Of a stretch of DNA of 64,000 nt, positions 55,407 through 63,316 are shown one piece after another; positions within the stretch are counted from its first letter, which is position 1, and each line of letters opens with the position of its first letter. The notes below the pieces were generated by a model. That model was not told the DNA's origin. It saw nothing but the letters and a program-made list of their open reading frames with translations, and did not search any database. The DNA lies in contig DIZF01000016.1 in NCBI GenBank assembly GCA_002427815.1, forward strand, positions 1-64,000, written 5' to 3'. The DNA comes from Ramlibacter tataouinensis. GTDB taxonomy: Bacteria; Pseudomonadota; Gammaproteobacteria; Burkholderiales; Burkholderiaceae_C. Both the position numbers and the translations under genes were made by a program.

Positions 55407-57977
55407 ATGGACGAGCGTTCCAACGCCCTCAAGAGCTATCGCGACAAGCGCAATTTCGACGTCACGCCGGAGCCGGCGGAAGGCGGCGTGGCCAATGAAG
55501 CGGAGCGCGCCTTCGTCATCCAGAAACACTGGGCGACACGACTGCACTACGATTTCAGGCTGGAACTCGAAGGCACCATGAAGAGCTGGGCGGTGCCCAA
55601 AGGCCCGAGCCTCGACCCGGCCGACAAGCGCATGGCGGTGCACGTCGAGGACCATCCGCTTTCCTATAACAGCTTCGAGGGGACGATTCCCCCCAAGCAG
55701 TACGGCGCCGGCAAGGTCATCGTCTGGGACAAGGGCGTGTGGCTGCCGCTGGAGGACCCGCACAAGGGCTATCGCGCCGGCAAGCTCAAGTTCGAATTGC
55801 GGGGCCACAAGCTGCTGGGCCGCTGGACCCTGGTGCGCATGAAGGGTCGCGCAAACGACAGGCAGGAGCCCTGGCTGCTGATCAAGGAAAACGACGAGCA
55901 CGCCCGTCCCGCGTCCGGCTACAGCGTGGTCGATGCACGGCCGGAAAGTGTGAAGGCGCTGGCCGACCGGCCGGCCGCGCGAGCGCAACCCGCAGCAAAG
56001 CGCGGCGATCCAGCGCCCGCCCCGGCGTCCGGCCCTCCCGCAGGCGCACGGAAGGCGGCGCTGCCCGAGCAGCTGCTGCCCCAGCTGGCGACCCTGGTCG
56101 ACCAGCTGCCGGGCGATCCGGAACAGTGGATTTTCGAGATCAAGTTCGACGGCTATCGCATACTGACGCGAGCCCAGGCCGGGCGCGTCCGGCTGTTCAC
56201 CCGCAACGGCAACGACTGGAGCGCGAAGCTGCCCCACCTGGTGCAGGCGCTGGAAGGCATGGAACTGCCCGACGGCTGGTACGACGGCGAGATCATCATG
56301 CCGGGCGAGCGCGCCGCGGCGGATTTTCAGGCGCTGCAAGGCGCCTTCGACTCCTCGCGCACCGCTTCCATCGTCTATTACCTGTTCGACATTCCCTACT
56401 GCGCCGGTTACGACCTGCGCGAAGTGCCGCTGGTGGACCGGCGTGCGGTCTTGCAGCGCATCGTCGAGCGCAAGCCCCACGACAAGGTCCGGTTCAGCGC
56501 CGTCTTCGACGCACCGCCCGAGGAGGTGCTGTCGTCGGCATGCCGCCTGGGCCTGGAAGGCGTGATCGCCAAGCGCAGGAACTCGGCCTATGTGCCGCGG
56601 CGCTCGTCCGACTGGATCAAGCTCAAATGCGGACAGCGGCAGGAGTTCGTCATCGGCGGCTACACCGATCCCAAGGGTTCGCGCACGGGAATCGGCTCCC
56701 TGCTGCTGGGCATCCACGACGACGATGGGTCATTGCGCTACGCGGGTAACGTGGGCACCGGCTTCAACGAACAGGCCTTGTGCGACCTGCGCGAAAGGCT
56801 CGACGCCCTGCATTCGGAGACCAGCCCCTTTGCCGCCGGCGCCGAAATTCCGAGGAAAGCGCATTGGGTCAAGCCCGCGCTGATCTGCGAGGTCTCATTT
56901 GGCGAATGGACACGCAGCGGGCGCGTCCGGCACTCGGTGTTCCGGGGCTTGCGCACGGACAAGCCGCCCGTGGCAATCACCCGGGAAACGCCGCGCCACG
57001 ATACCCCGGTCGACAAGCCGGCCAAGGCCGCACGAGGGGCCCCGCCGGCCAAAGCGAATTCGCGAGCCACGGTGATCGAGGCCGTGCTGCCACCCACACT
57101 GCGCGTAAGCCATCCCGAGCGGGTGATCGACGCCGCCAGCGGGACCACCAAGATCGAGCTGGTGCGCTACTACGCGCTGGTCGGGCCCCTGATGATGAAA
57201 CACCTGAAGGGCCGGCCGGTGGCGCTGGTGCGCGCCCCTTCGGGAATCGGCGGCGAGCTGTTCTTCCAGAAGCACGCCGACAGTTACCAGATGCCGGGAA
57301 TCGTGCAGCTCGATCGGGCGCTGGACCCGGACCACCCGCCGCTGCTGGAAGTGGCAACGGCCGAAGGCCTGCTGTCGGCGGCCCAGATGAACGTGATCGA
57401 GTTTCACACCTGGAACGCCTCGACGGCCGCAATCGGAAAGCCCGATCGCATGACATTCGACCTCGACCCCGGCGAAGGGGTGGAATGGCCGCAGATCCGG
57501 GAAGCGGCGCAACTGGTCCACAGCTTCCTGACCGAGGTGCAGCTCGCCGCCTTCCTCAAGACCAGCGGCGGCAAGGGGCTGCACGTGGTGGTGCCGCTCA
57601 AGCCCCAGTCGGGCTGGAACACCGTCAAGGACTTCTCGCAGGCGATCGTGCAGCACCTGGCGCGAACGCTGCCGCAGCGCTTCGTCGCCAAGAGCGGCAG
57701 CACCAACCGGGTGGGCCGGATCTTCATCGATTACCTGCGCAACGATTTCGGTGCCACCACGGTCGCCGCCTGGTCCGCCCGCTCGCGGCCGGGGCTGGGC
57801 ATTTCGGTGCCGGTGCGGTGGGACGAACTCGAGGACCTGTCCGGAGGAGGTGCCCACTGGACGGTAGGCACGGTACAGACCCGGTTGGATCAGGGCAATG
57901 CGCCTTGGCAGGACTACCAGGCGAGCCGCAACGAGCTGGCCCCGGCTATGAAGGCGCTGGGCTTCCAGCGGCGTTGA
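55407..57977 (+). CDS. ligD: DNA ligase D (phosphoesterase-ligase-polymerase)
   Basis: LigD seals double-strand breaks with Ku in bacterial end joining. The 856-residue protein has, in order, a 3'-phosphoesterase domain (residues about 15-185; FVIQKHWATRLHYDFRLEL and GTIPPKQYGAG), an ATP-dependent ligase domain with Lys246 in EIKFDGYRILTR and GLEGVIAKRR, the OB domain (WIKLKCGQRQEFVIGGYTDPKGSR), and a primase/polymerase domain (RVSHPERVIDAASG, FDLDPGEGVEWPQIR, SGGKGLHVVVPLKP). The start at 55407 (MDERSNALKSYR) fits relatives better than 55380. No Ku gene lies in the window. The next gene starts 15 bases after the stop. Confidence 0.95.
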   Translation: MDERSNALKSYRDKRNFDVTPEPAEGGVANEAERAFVIQKHWATRLHYDFRLELEGTMKSWAVPKGPSLDPADKRMAVHVEDHPLSYNSFEGTIPPKQYGAGKVIVWDKGVWLPLEDPHKGYRAGKLKFELRGHKLLGRWTLVRMKGRANDRQEPWLLIKENDEHARPASGYSVVDARPESVKALADRPAARAQPAAKRGDPAPAPASGPPAGARKAALPEQLLPQLATLVDQLPGDPEQWIFEIKFDGYRILTRAQAGRVRLFTRNGNDWSAKLPHLVQALEGMELPDGWYDGEIIMPGERAAADFQALQGAFDSSRTASIVYYLFDIPYCAGYDLREVPLVDRRAVLQRIVERKPHDKVRFSAVFDAPPEEVLSSACRLGLEGVIAKRRNSAYVPRRSSDWIKLKCGQRQEFVIGGYTDPKGSRTGIGSLLLGIHDDDGSLRYAGNVGTGFNEQALCDLRERLDALHSETSPFAAGAEIPRKAHWVKPALICEVSFGEWTRSGRVRHSVFRGLRTDKPPVAITRETPRHDTPVDKPAKAARGAPPAKANSRATVIEAVLPPTLRVSHPERVIDAASGTTKIELVRYYALVGPLMMKHLKGRPVALVRAPSGIGGELFFQKHADSYQMPGIVQLDRALDPDHPPLLEVATAEGLLSAAQMNVIEFHTWNASTAAIGKPDRMTFDLDPGEGVEWPQIREAAQLVHSFLTEVQLAAFLKTSGGKGLHVVVPLKPQSGWNTVKDFSQAIVQHLARTLPQRFVAKSGSTNRVGRIFIDYLRNDFGATTVAAWSARSRPGLGISVPVRWDELEDLSGGGAHWTVGTVQTRLDQGNAPWQDYQASRNELAPAMKALGFQRR

Positions 57978-57991
57978 CAAGGAAGATGACC

Positions 57992-58750
57992 ATGCAGAAA
58001 CAATGGCCGCAGACCCTGTGGATCGTGCGGCACGGGCAGAGCGCCGGCAATGTGGCGCGCGACGCGGCCGAAGCGGCCGGGCTGCCGGTCATCGACATCG
58101 CCGAGCGCGACATCGATACGCCGCTGTCCGATCTCGGCCAGCGTCAGGCAACCGCGCTGGGCCATTGGTTCGGCGAATTGCCGCCCGAGCGCCGGCCCGA
58201 CGTCATCCTGTGCTCGCCCTATGTGCGGGCCCGGGAAACCGCCCGCCTGATGCTGGCAAGCGCGGGCATTCCCGAGGACGGCGTGCGACTGCGCGTGGAC
58301 GAGCGCCTGCGGGAAAAGGAATTCGGCATCCTGGACCGGCTCACCCACTTCGGTATCCGCCAGAAATACCCCGAGCTCGGTGACCAGCGCTCGCACGTGG
58401 GCAAGTTCTATTTCCGGCCACCCGGCGGCGAGAGCTGGTGCGACGTGATCCTGCGCCTGCGCAGCCTGCTGGAGATGCTGACGCGCGAACATGGCGGGCA
58501 ACGCGTGCTGGTCGTCGGCCACCAGGTCATCGTGAACTGCATGCGCTACCTGATCGAATGCCTCGACGAGGCGCAAATCCTGGCGATCGACCGGCGCGGC
58601 GACGTGCCCAACTGCGGTGTCACCTCCTACGAGTACGACCCGGGTCGCGACGCCCTGGTGCCCGATCTCGTGAATTTCGCTGCGCCGCTGCGCCAGGCAG
58701 GCGCACCGGTGACGGTGGAGCCCGATGCGCTGGCCGCGCCGAAACCCTGA
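57992..58750 (+). CDS. histidine phosphatase family protein
   Basis: The 252-residue protein has the phosphohistidine motif RHGQS with His14 at the N-terminus, SPYVRARETARLM, and a second His in VVGHQVIVNCMR. The core resembles the phosphoglycerate mutase branch, a varied family of phosphatases and mutases. AAGGA at 57979-57983 is well placed for the ATG at 57992; the ATG two codons earlier is too close. It lies 15 bases after ligD and may be co-transcribed with it. Confidence 0.88.
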   Translation: MQKQWPQTLWIVRHGQSAGNVARDAAEAAGLPVIDIAERDIDTPLSDLGQRQATALGHWFGELPPERRPDVILCSPYVRARETARLMLASAGIPEDGVRLRVDERLREKEFGILDRLTHFGIRQKYPELGDQRSHVGKFYFRPPGGESWCDVILRLRSLLEMLTREHGGQRVLVVGHQVIVNCMRYLIECLDEAQILAIDRRGDVPNCGVTSYEYDPGRDALVPDLVNFAAPLRQAGAPVTVEPDALAAPKP

Positions 58751-58814
58751 GGCCACGATGCGGCGGCGCGGTGGCAGGCTCTGGTTGCGCTGAAGGGCGC
58801 GAGCACGCGACGGC

Positions 58815-59516
58815 TCAGGCGTTCGCGGACGAGGCCCAGGGAATGGACAGCTGCAGGCGCTGGTTGCCCGCGCGCGTCACCTGGACCGACTCGGCCGCGG
58901 CCAGGGCCTGCACATCGGCCCAGTCCAGACGCCGATAGGCCAGCCCGCCGGTGAAGGTCGGCTCGCCCTCGGTAGGCCGTAGCGTCAGCGTCAACGTCAG
59001 TCCCGCCTCCCCTGCCTCGGCAGAGAGCACGAGCTCGGCCGGGGCCGACGTCTGGTCCGTCGCGTGAATCAGCAGCGCCGTGAGCACGTTGCGCAAAGGG
59101 GAACGGCGAACCTGACGGGGCACGACCCCGACCTCGTTGCGCATGGCATAGCCGCGAAAGGTCAGGCTGGTGGCCACCAGACTCAGGCATTCCCGCACCC
59201 CTGCCTCGGCGGTGGTCAGCACCTCCTCATCGGGCGCAAGCCAGGTAACGACGTCCAGGCACGAGTTGAGGGCCGCCTTGGCGAAGCCATTGATCTTGTG
59301 CGCGCTGTCTTGCACTTCGGCCAGGTTCGGCGCCGGCGCCTTGAGGCGCCGGTCCATGACCTCGTAGATCATGCCGATGGGTTGCAGGTTGACCACGAGG
59401 TGGTGGCGCATCGAAGGCGCCAGGCGCCGAAGGAGGGCATAGCGCGCCGCCTCCGCCAGGCGCGCGTCCGGCACCCCGGCCGGGGGTGGTTGCATTGGAC
59501 TCTCGTTCGAGATCAT
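58815..59516 (-). CDS. degenerate histidine-kinase-core protein, ChpT-like
   Basis: The 233-residue protein has a helical region with RRLAPSMRHHLVVNLQPIGMIYEVMDRRL, which looks like a DHp helix with a histidine pair at the phosphorylation position. An ATPase-like half follows: RNVLTALLIHATDQ resembles an N-box without the Asn/Asp ligands, then LVLSAEAGEAGLTLTLTLRP and AAAESVQVTRAGNQRLQLSIPW. Loss of ATP-binding residues with the dimer helix kept is the pattern of ChpT-type phosphotransferases, which are of similar length. No response regulator is adjacent. Role inferred only. MQPPPAG at 59495 is an alternative start. Confidence 0.55.
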   Translation of the reverse strand: MISNESPMQPPPAGVPDARLAEAARYALLRRLAPSMRHHLVVNLQPIGMIYEVMDRRLKAPAPNLAEVQDSAHKINGFAKAALNSCLDVVTWLAPDEEVLTTAEAGVRECLSLVATSLTFRGYAMRNEVGVVPRQVRRSPLRNVLTALLIHATDQTSAPAELVLSAEAGEAGLTLTLTLRPTEGEPTFTGGLAYRRLDWADVQALAAAESVQVTRAGNQRLQLSIPWASSANA

Positions 59517-59549
59517 CGTCTCAACAGTATTTCACAGGCCCGGCGCTTG

Positions 59550-60638
59550 TCAAATTGTGTCCGTTACAGCCGAGTTATTTTCTCCACAAGCTTGTTCCGG
59601 GACAATCCAGCCGCCGGCGGGGAAACGCGCCATGAAAGAGGGCCAGACCTGCGGATTGACCAGCCTCGGCGGCTGCTCGCCGGCCAGCACCTGCAGAATC
59701 TGCTCGGCGGCGATCGTCGCCATGTTGCGTCTGGCCTCGTGCGTCACGCCCGCCGTGTGAAATGTCGCGAAGACCTTGTCCATCCTGAGCAGGGGATGGC
59801 CCAGCGGCGGCGGCTCCTGATCCCACACATCGATGCCGGCACCGGCCAGATGCCCGGACTCCAGGGCCGCCACCAGCGCGGCTTCGTCGTGGATGCCACC
59901 GCGTGCCGTGGTGATGAAGATGGCGCCCTTTTTCATCCGTGCGAAAGCGTTGGCGCCGAACATCTTCAATGTGCTTTTGTCGCGCGGGCAGTGCAAGGAC
60001 ACGAAATCGGCGCGCGCCAGCAATTCATCGAGCGTGACCGGGCTCGCCCCCCGCCGCTCGATCTCCCGGGCATCGACCAGCGGGTCAGTGGCCAGCACGC
60101 TCATGCCAAAGGCGCGCGCAATCGAAGCGACGCGGGTTCCGACATGGCCGATGCCCACCAGGCCGAGCGTCTTGCCCCGGATTTCATGCCCCATCACGTC
60201 CTCGCGAGTCAGGCCCTGTTCGCGGCGCAGCCGGCGGTCGCATTCGAGCATCCGGCGCGAAACGCCCAGCATCATCCCGAAGGTATGTTCGGCGACGGAT
60301 GGAGCGTTCCCGCCGGCCTGGTTCACCACGGCAACACCGGCCCGGGTGCAGGCCTCGACGTCGACGGTGTCGTAGCCCGCTCCGGTCGACGAAACGCACA
60401 GCAGGCCGGGGCAGCGCTGCAGCAACGAGGCATCGACGAACCATTGCCGCGGCAGTTCGTCCTTGGCTGCCGACACGTGGTAGACATGGGCGCTGGACAG
60501 CAGCGCCCATGCGGCATCGTCGGCCCCGCGCACCGGAAAAATGTCCAGCGCGATGCCGCGCCGCTGCTGAAACTGCTGGTCGAACACCGGGTCGATCCAC
60601 AAGCTGGACCGCACCACTCTCAAGACGGGTGGGATCAT
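59550..60638 (-). CDS. D-isomer-specific 2-hydroxyacid dehydrogenase
   Basis: A 362-residue NAD-dependent enzyme with GLVGIGHVGTRVA (dinucleotide fold), the substrate Arg in TTARGGIHDE, Glu in GIDVWDQEPPP and the catalytic His in FATFHTAGVTHEARRN. These interconvert 2-oxo acids and D-2-hydroxy acids. It lies 46 bases after the rraA-like gene and forms the last gene of the leftward catabolic cluster. Confidence 0.9.
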   Translation of the reverse strand: MIPPVLRVVRSSLWIDPVFDQQFQQRRGIALDIFPVRGADDAAWALLSSAHVYHVSAAKDELPRQWFVDASLLQRCPGLLCVSSTGAGYDTVDVEACTRAGVAVVNQAGGNAPSVAEHTFGMMLGVSRRMLECDRRLRREQGLTREDVMGHEIRGKTLGLVGIGHVGTRVASIARAFGMSVLATDPLVDAREIERRGASPVTLDELLARADFVSLHCPRDKSTLKMFGANAFARMKKGAIFITTARGGIHDEAALVAALESGHLAGAGIDVWDQEPPPLGHPLLRMDKVFATFHTAGVTHEARRNMATIAAEQILQVLAGEQPPRLVNPQVWPSFMARFPAGGWIVPEQACGENNSAVTDTI

Positions 60639-60684
60639 GTGCCGGAAATGCAGAGGGGTTGCCGGAGGCTCGCCGGAGAAGCGC

Positions 60685-61362
60685 TCAGCGCGGCCGCGCT
60701 TCGCAGCCGATGCGTTTCAGCGCGGCGTCGATCCACGAGGTATCGTGCCGCCCCTCCGCGATGGCCGCCAGGGTCTTCACCTCGGCAGCTACCTTGGCCG
60801 TGGCTGCAGCCAGGACGGCCTCGACATCGTCATAGGGGACGCAGAGGAAGCCGTCCGGATCGCCCAGGATGAGGTCGCCGGGATGGATCACCATGCCGTC
60901 GATCGCGATGGGCACGTTGATTTCGCCCGGGCCGTCCTTGTATGGGCCGCGGTGGGTCACGCCGGCCGCGTAGACCGGCATCGTGCCCGACTGGATGAAG
61001 TCCAGGTCCCGTATCGCGCCGTCGATGATGAAACCGGCGATGCCGCGCTTGAGCGCGTAGCTGACCATGATTTCGCCGATCAGCGAATTGGTCAGGTCAC
61101 CCCCGCCATCCACCACGATCACATCGCCCGCCTGCGCCATGTCGATCGCCTTGTGGATCATCAGGTTGTCGCCGGGGCGGGTCTTCACGGTCAGGGCGGG
61201 CCCGGCCAGGCGGCCGGACGCGTGCATAGGCCGCAGCCTCGGGCCGCCGGCGGTCATCCGCGCCATGCAGTCGCTGATGTTGGCGACCGGAATGGCCCGG
61301 AATTGGTCGACCACACGCGGGGCAACCTGGCGCTGACGCTTCAGGATCTGGAGACCTATCAT
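60685..61362 (-). CDS. RraA-family lyase (HMG/CHA aldolase-like)
   Basis: The 225-residue protein has the RraA core: VANISDCMARM, GDVIVVDGGGDLTNSLIGEIMVSYA, GFIIDGAIRDLDFI with the GAIRD catalytic Arg-Asp, and DLILGDPDGFLCVP. Members include 4-hydroxy-4-methyl-2-oxoglutarate aldolases that release pyruvate; others inhibit RNase E. The catabolic neighbourhood argues for the aldolase role. The ATG at 61362 follows AAGGAAG; the longer open frame reads through an upstream dyad. Confidence 0.85.
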   Translation of the reverse strand: MIGLQILKRQRQVAPRVVDQFRAIPVANISDCMARMTAGGPRLRPMHASGRLAGPALTVKTRPGDNLMIHKAIDMAQAGDVIVVDGGGDLTNSLIGEIMVSYALKRGIAGFIIDGAIRDLDFIQSGTMPVYAAGVTHRGPYKDGPGEINVPIAIDGMVIHPGDLILGDPDGFLCVPYDDVEAVLAAATAKVAAEVKTLAAIAEGRHDTSWIDAALKRIGCEARPR

Positions 61363-61380
61363 TTGTTGCTTCCTTATTGA

Positions 61381-61401
61381 CGGCACCACAGTTGGGTGCC
61401 G
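61381..61401. repeat. dyad between the leuD-like and rraA-like genes
   Basis: CGGCACC (61381-61387) and GGTGCCG (61395-61401) form a perfect seven-pair inverted repeat with a seven-base spacer, 19 bases before the rraA-like start. There is no T run after it. It could be an operator or an mRNA hairpin that tunes expression within the operon. Confidence 0.4.
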
Positions 61402-61465
61402 ACTCTCGTGGGTAAATGTACCAGCGATGAGCCGGACGCTGGCTGGCAACTCGCGCGCAAAGCCG

Positions 61466-62017
61466 TCAGCCCGCCGCCACAGCCTGAGCTCGCGCGGCAT
61501 CGCGCTGGGCCAGTTTGGTTCTGGCGTACGGCACGAGTCCGCCCGCGCCGAGAATTTCCAGGGCTGTTCCAGACAATGGCGTCGCTTTCAGCTCACGACC
61601 GGTGGTCAGGTTGCGAATCACGGCGCTTTCCAGATCCACCGACAGCTGGTGGCCGGTCTCCACCGCTGCCGAGATGCCGTCGCAGACCAGGATGGGAAAG
61701 CCGTTGTTGATGGCGTTGCGCAGGAAATAGCGCGCAAACGAATCCGCGATCACCAGCCGGATTCCCGCGCCGCGCAGCGCGAACACCGGACCCTCGATGG
61801 TCTTGCCGCCGCCGCCGAAGTTGCGCCCGGCCACCACAATGCCGTATTCGCCCGCCAGCGCCTTTGCGGCGAAACCGGGATCGAGGTCGGCGAAAGCGGC
61901 TTGCGCCAGTTCCTTGTCAGCCAATGCGTTGGAGCTCTTGAAGCGCATCGGCATGATCTCGAGCGCCTTGACGTCGTCGCCGACCCGGTAGGCGCCGGCG
62001 GAAATTTCACTGCGCAT
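61466..62017 (-). CDS. aconitase-family small subunit (LeuD/homoaconitase-like)
   Basis: The 183-residue protein is the swivelling domain of a two-subunit hydro-lyase: VVAGRNFGGGGKTIEGPVFALR carries the substrate-loop glycine run, and FARYFLRNAINNGFPILVC the conserved RNAINNG. The substrate cannot be read; LeuD, homoaconitase and dimethylmalate dehydratase small subunits share these blocks. Its start overlaps the large-subunit stop by eleven bases. Confidence 0.88.
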   Translation of the reverse strand: MRSEISAGAYRVGDDVKALEIMPMRFKSSNALADKELAQAAFADLDPGFAAKALAGEYGIVVAGRNFGGGGKTIEGPVFALRGAGIRLVIADSFARYFLRNAINNGFPILVCDGISAAVETGHQLSVDLESAVIRNLTTGRELKATPLSGTALEILGAGGLVPYARTKLAQRDAARAQAVAAG

Positions 62018-63299
62018 GAGCGGTCTCCCGGTCGGCCGGCTGGAGCGTTCTAGGGTCGGCGATCACGCCCCGGATGGCGGATGCCGCCACCGTCTGCGGC
62101 GAGCCGAGATACACGAACGACTCGCCGCTGCCCATGCGACCCTTCATGTTGCGGTTGCCGGAACTGATGCACACCTCGCCGGCGCCGAGCACGCCGCTGT
62201 GCTCGCCCATGCAGGGCCCGCATCCCGGCGGAAACACCAGTGCGCCGGCATCCGTGAGCGTGGCGAGATGCCCCTCCTTCATGGCGCGCTGGTACACCTC
62301 CCTGGATGCCGGGACGACGATGAAGCGCACGCCCGGTGCGACGCTGTGCCCCGCCACGATGGCAGCCGCCGAGGCGATGTCCTCGAAGCGGCCGTTGGTG
62401 CAGGTGCCGATCACGGCTTCATGAATGGTCTTGCCGGCCTGCGACTCGACGCTGTGGATGTTGTCCAGCGCATGCGGACAGGCCAGCAGCGGCTCGAGTG
62501 CGGCGAGGTCCACATCGATCACCTCTTCGTAGTGGCAGTCGGCGTCGCTGCGCACCGGTGTGAACGTTCGTTGCGCCCGGTCCTTCACATAGGCCAGCGT
62601 CACATCGTCGGGCTCGATGATGGCCGATTTGGCGCCCATGTCCGAACAGTAGTTGGTGATGGTGAAGCGCGCGTCCATCGACAGCGCGGCCATGCCGGGA
62701 CCGCCGATCTCGATGGTCTTGTAAATGGCTTTCTTCTCGTAGCCCAGCAGGCTCATCAGGTGCAGCGCCAGGTCCTTGGTGGTGACGCCGCGCTGCAGCG
62801 CACCGCGCAGGTTGACCCGGATCGTGGCGGGTACCACCAGCCAGATCTCGCCCAGCGCGGCGGCCACGGCCGCATCGGTCTGGCCGACACCGATCACCGC
62901 CGCGCCGATCGCGCCGCCGGTGGGCGTGTGCGACTCGTTCATGATGACCAGCTCGCCCGGCAACACCAGGCCGCGCTCGGGCATGACGACGTGCATGATG
63001 CCGCTGCCCACATCGAACAGGTTTTTCACCTCGTACTTTTTCACCGCCTTGCGGATCGCCGCGTGGACGTCCGCGATGGCAATGCTGTGTGCCGGGCTGT
63101 GATGGTCCAGTGTCAGCGCAACCCGGCTGGTATCGAACAGCGTGTCGCTGCCGAGCGAATCCAGGGTATTGAACACCAGCTTGCCCTGCAGGTCCATGCT
63201 GGCGACCTGGTCCACCTTGCAGTCCAGAAACTGTCCCGGCCGCACGCAGGCCTGCCCCGCGGCGCGGGCCAGGATCTTTTCCGTGATGGTCATGCCCAT
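62007..63299 (-). CDS. aconitase-family large subunit (LeuC/DmdA-like)
   Basis: The 430-residue protein has the 4Fe-4S ligand cysteines in IGTCTNGRFEDI and PPGCGPCMGEHSG, and SGNRNMKGRMGS before the C-terminus. At about 430 residues it matches the short homoaconitase/LeuC2 class rather than the biosynthetic LeuC (about 470). With its small subunit it would isomerise or hydrate a carboxylic acid. leuA and leuB are not nearby, so a catabolic role is more likely than leucine synthesis. In-frame ATG at 63293 is an alternative start. Confidence 0.9.
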   Translation of the reverse strand: MGMTITEKILARAAGQACVRPGQFLDCKVDQVASMDLQGKLVFNTLDSLGSDTLFDTSRVALTLDHHSPAHSIAIADVHAAIRKAVKKYEVKNLFDVGSGIMHVVMPERGLVLPGELVIMNESHTPTGGAIGAAVIGVGQTDAAVAAALGEIWLVVPATIRVNLRGALQRGVTTKDLALHLMSLLGYEKKAIYKTIEIGGPGMAALSMDARFTITNYCSDMGAKSAIIEPDDVTLAYVKDRAQRTFTPVRSDADCHYEEVIDVDLAALEPLLACPHALDNIHSVESQAGKTIHEAVIGTCTNGRFEDIASAAAIVAGHSVAPGVRFIVVPASREVYQRAMKEGHLATLTDAGALVFPPGCGPCMGEHSGVLGAGEVCISSGNRNMKGRMGSGESFVYLGSPQTVAASAIRGVIADPRTLQPADRETAHAQ

Positions 63300-63316
63300 G
63301 CGGTACTACCCTGCTT

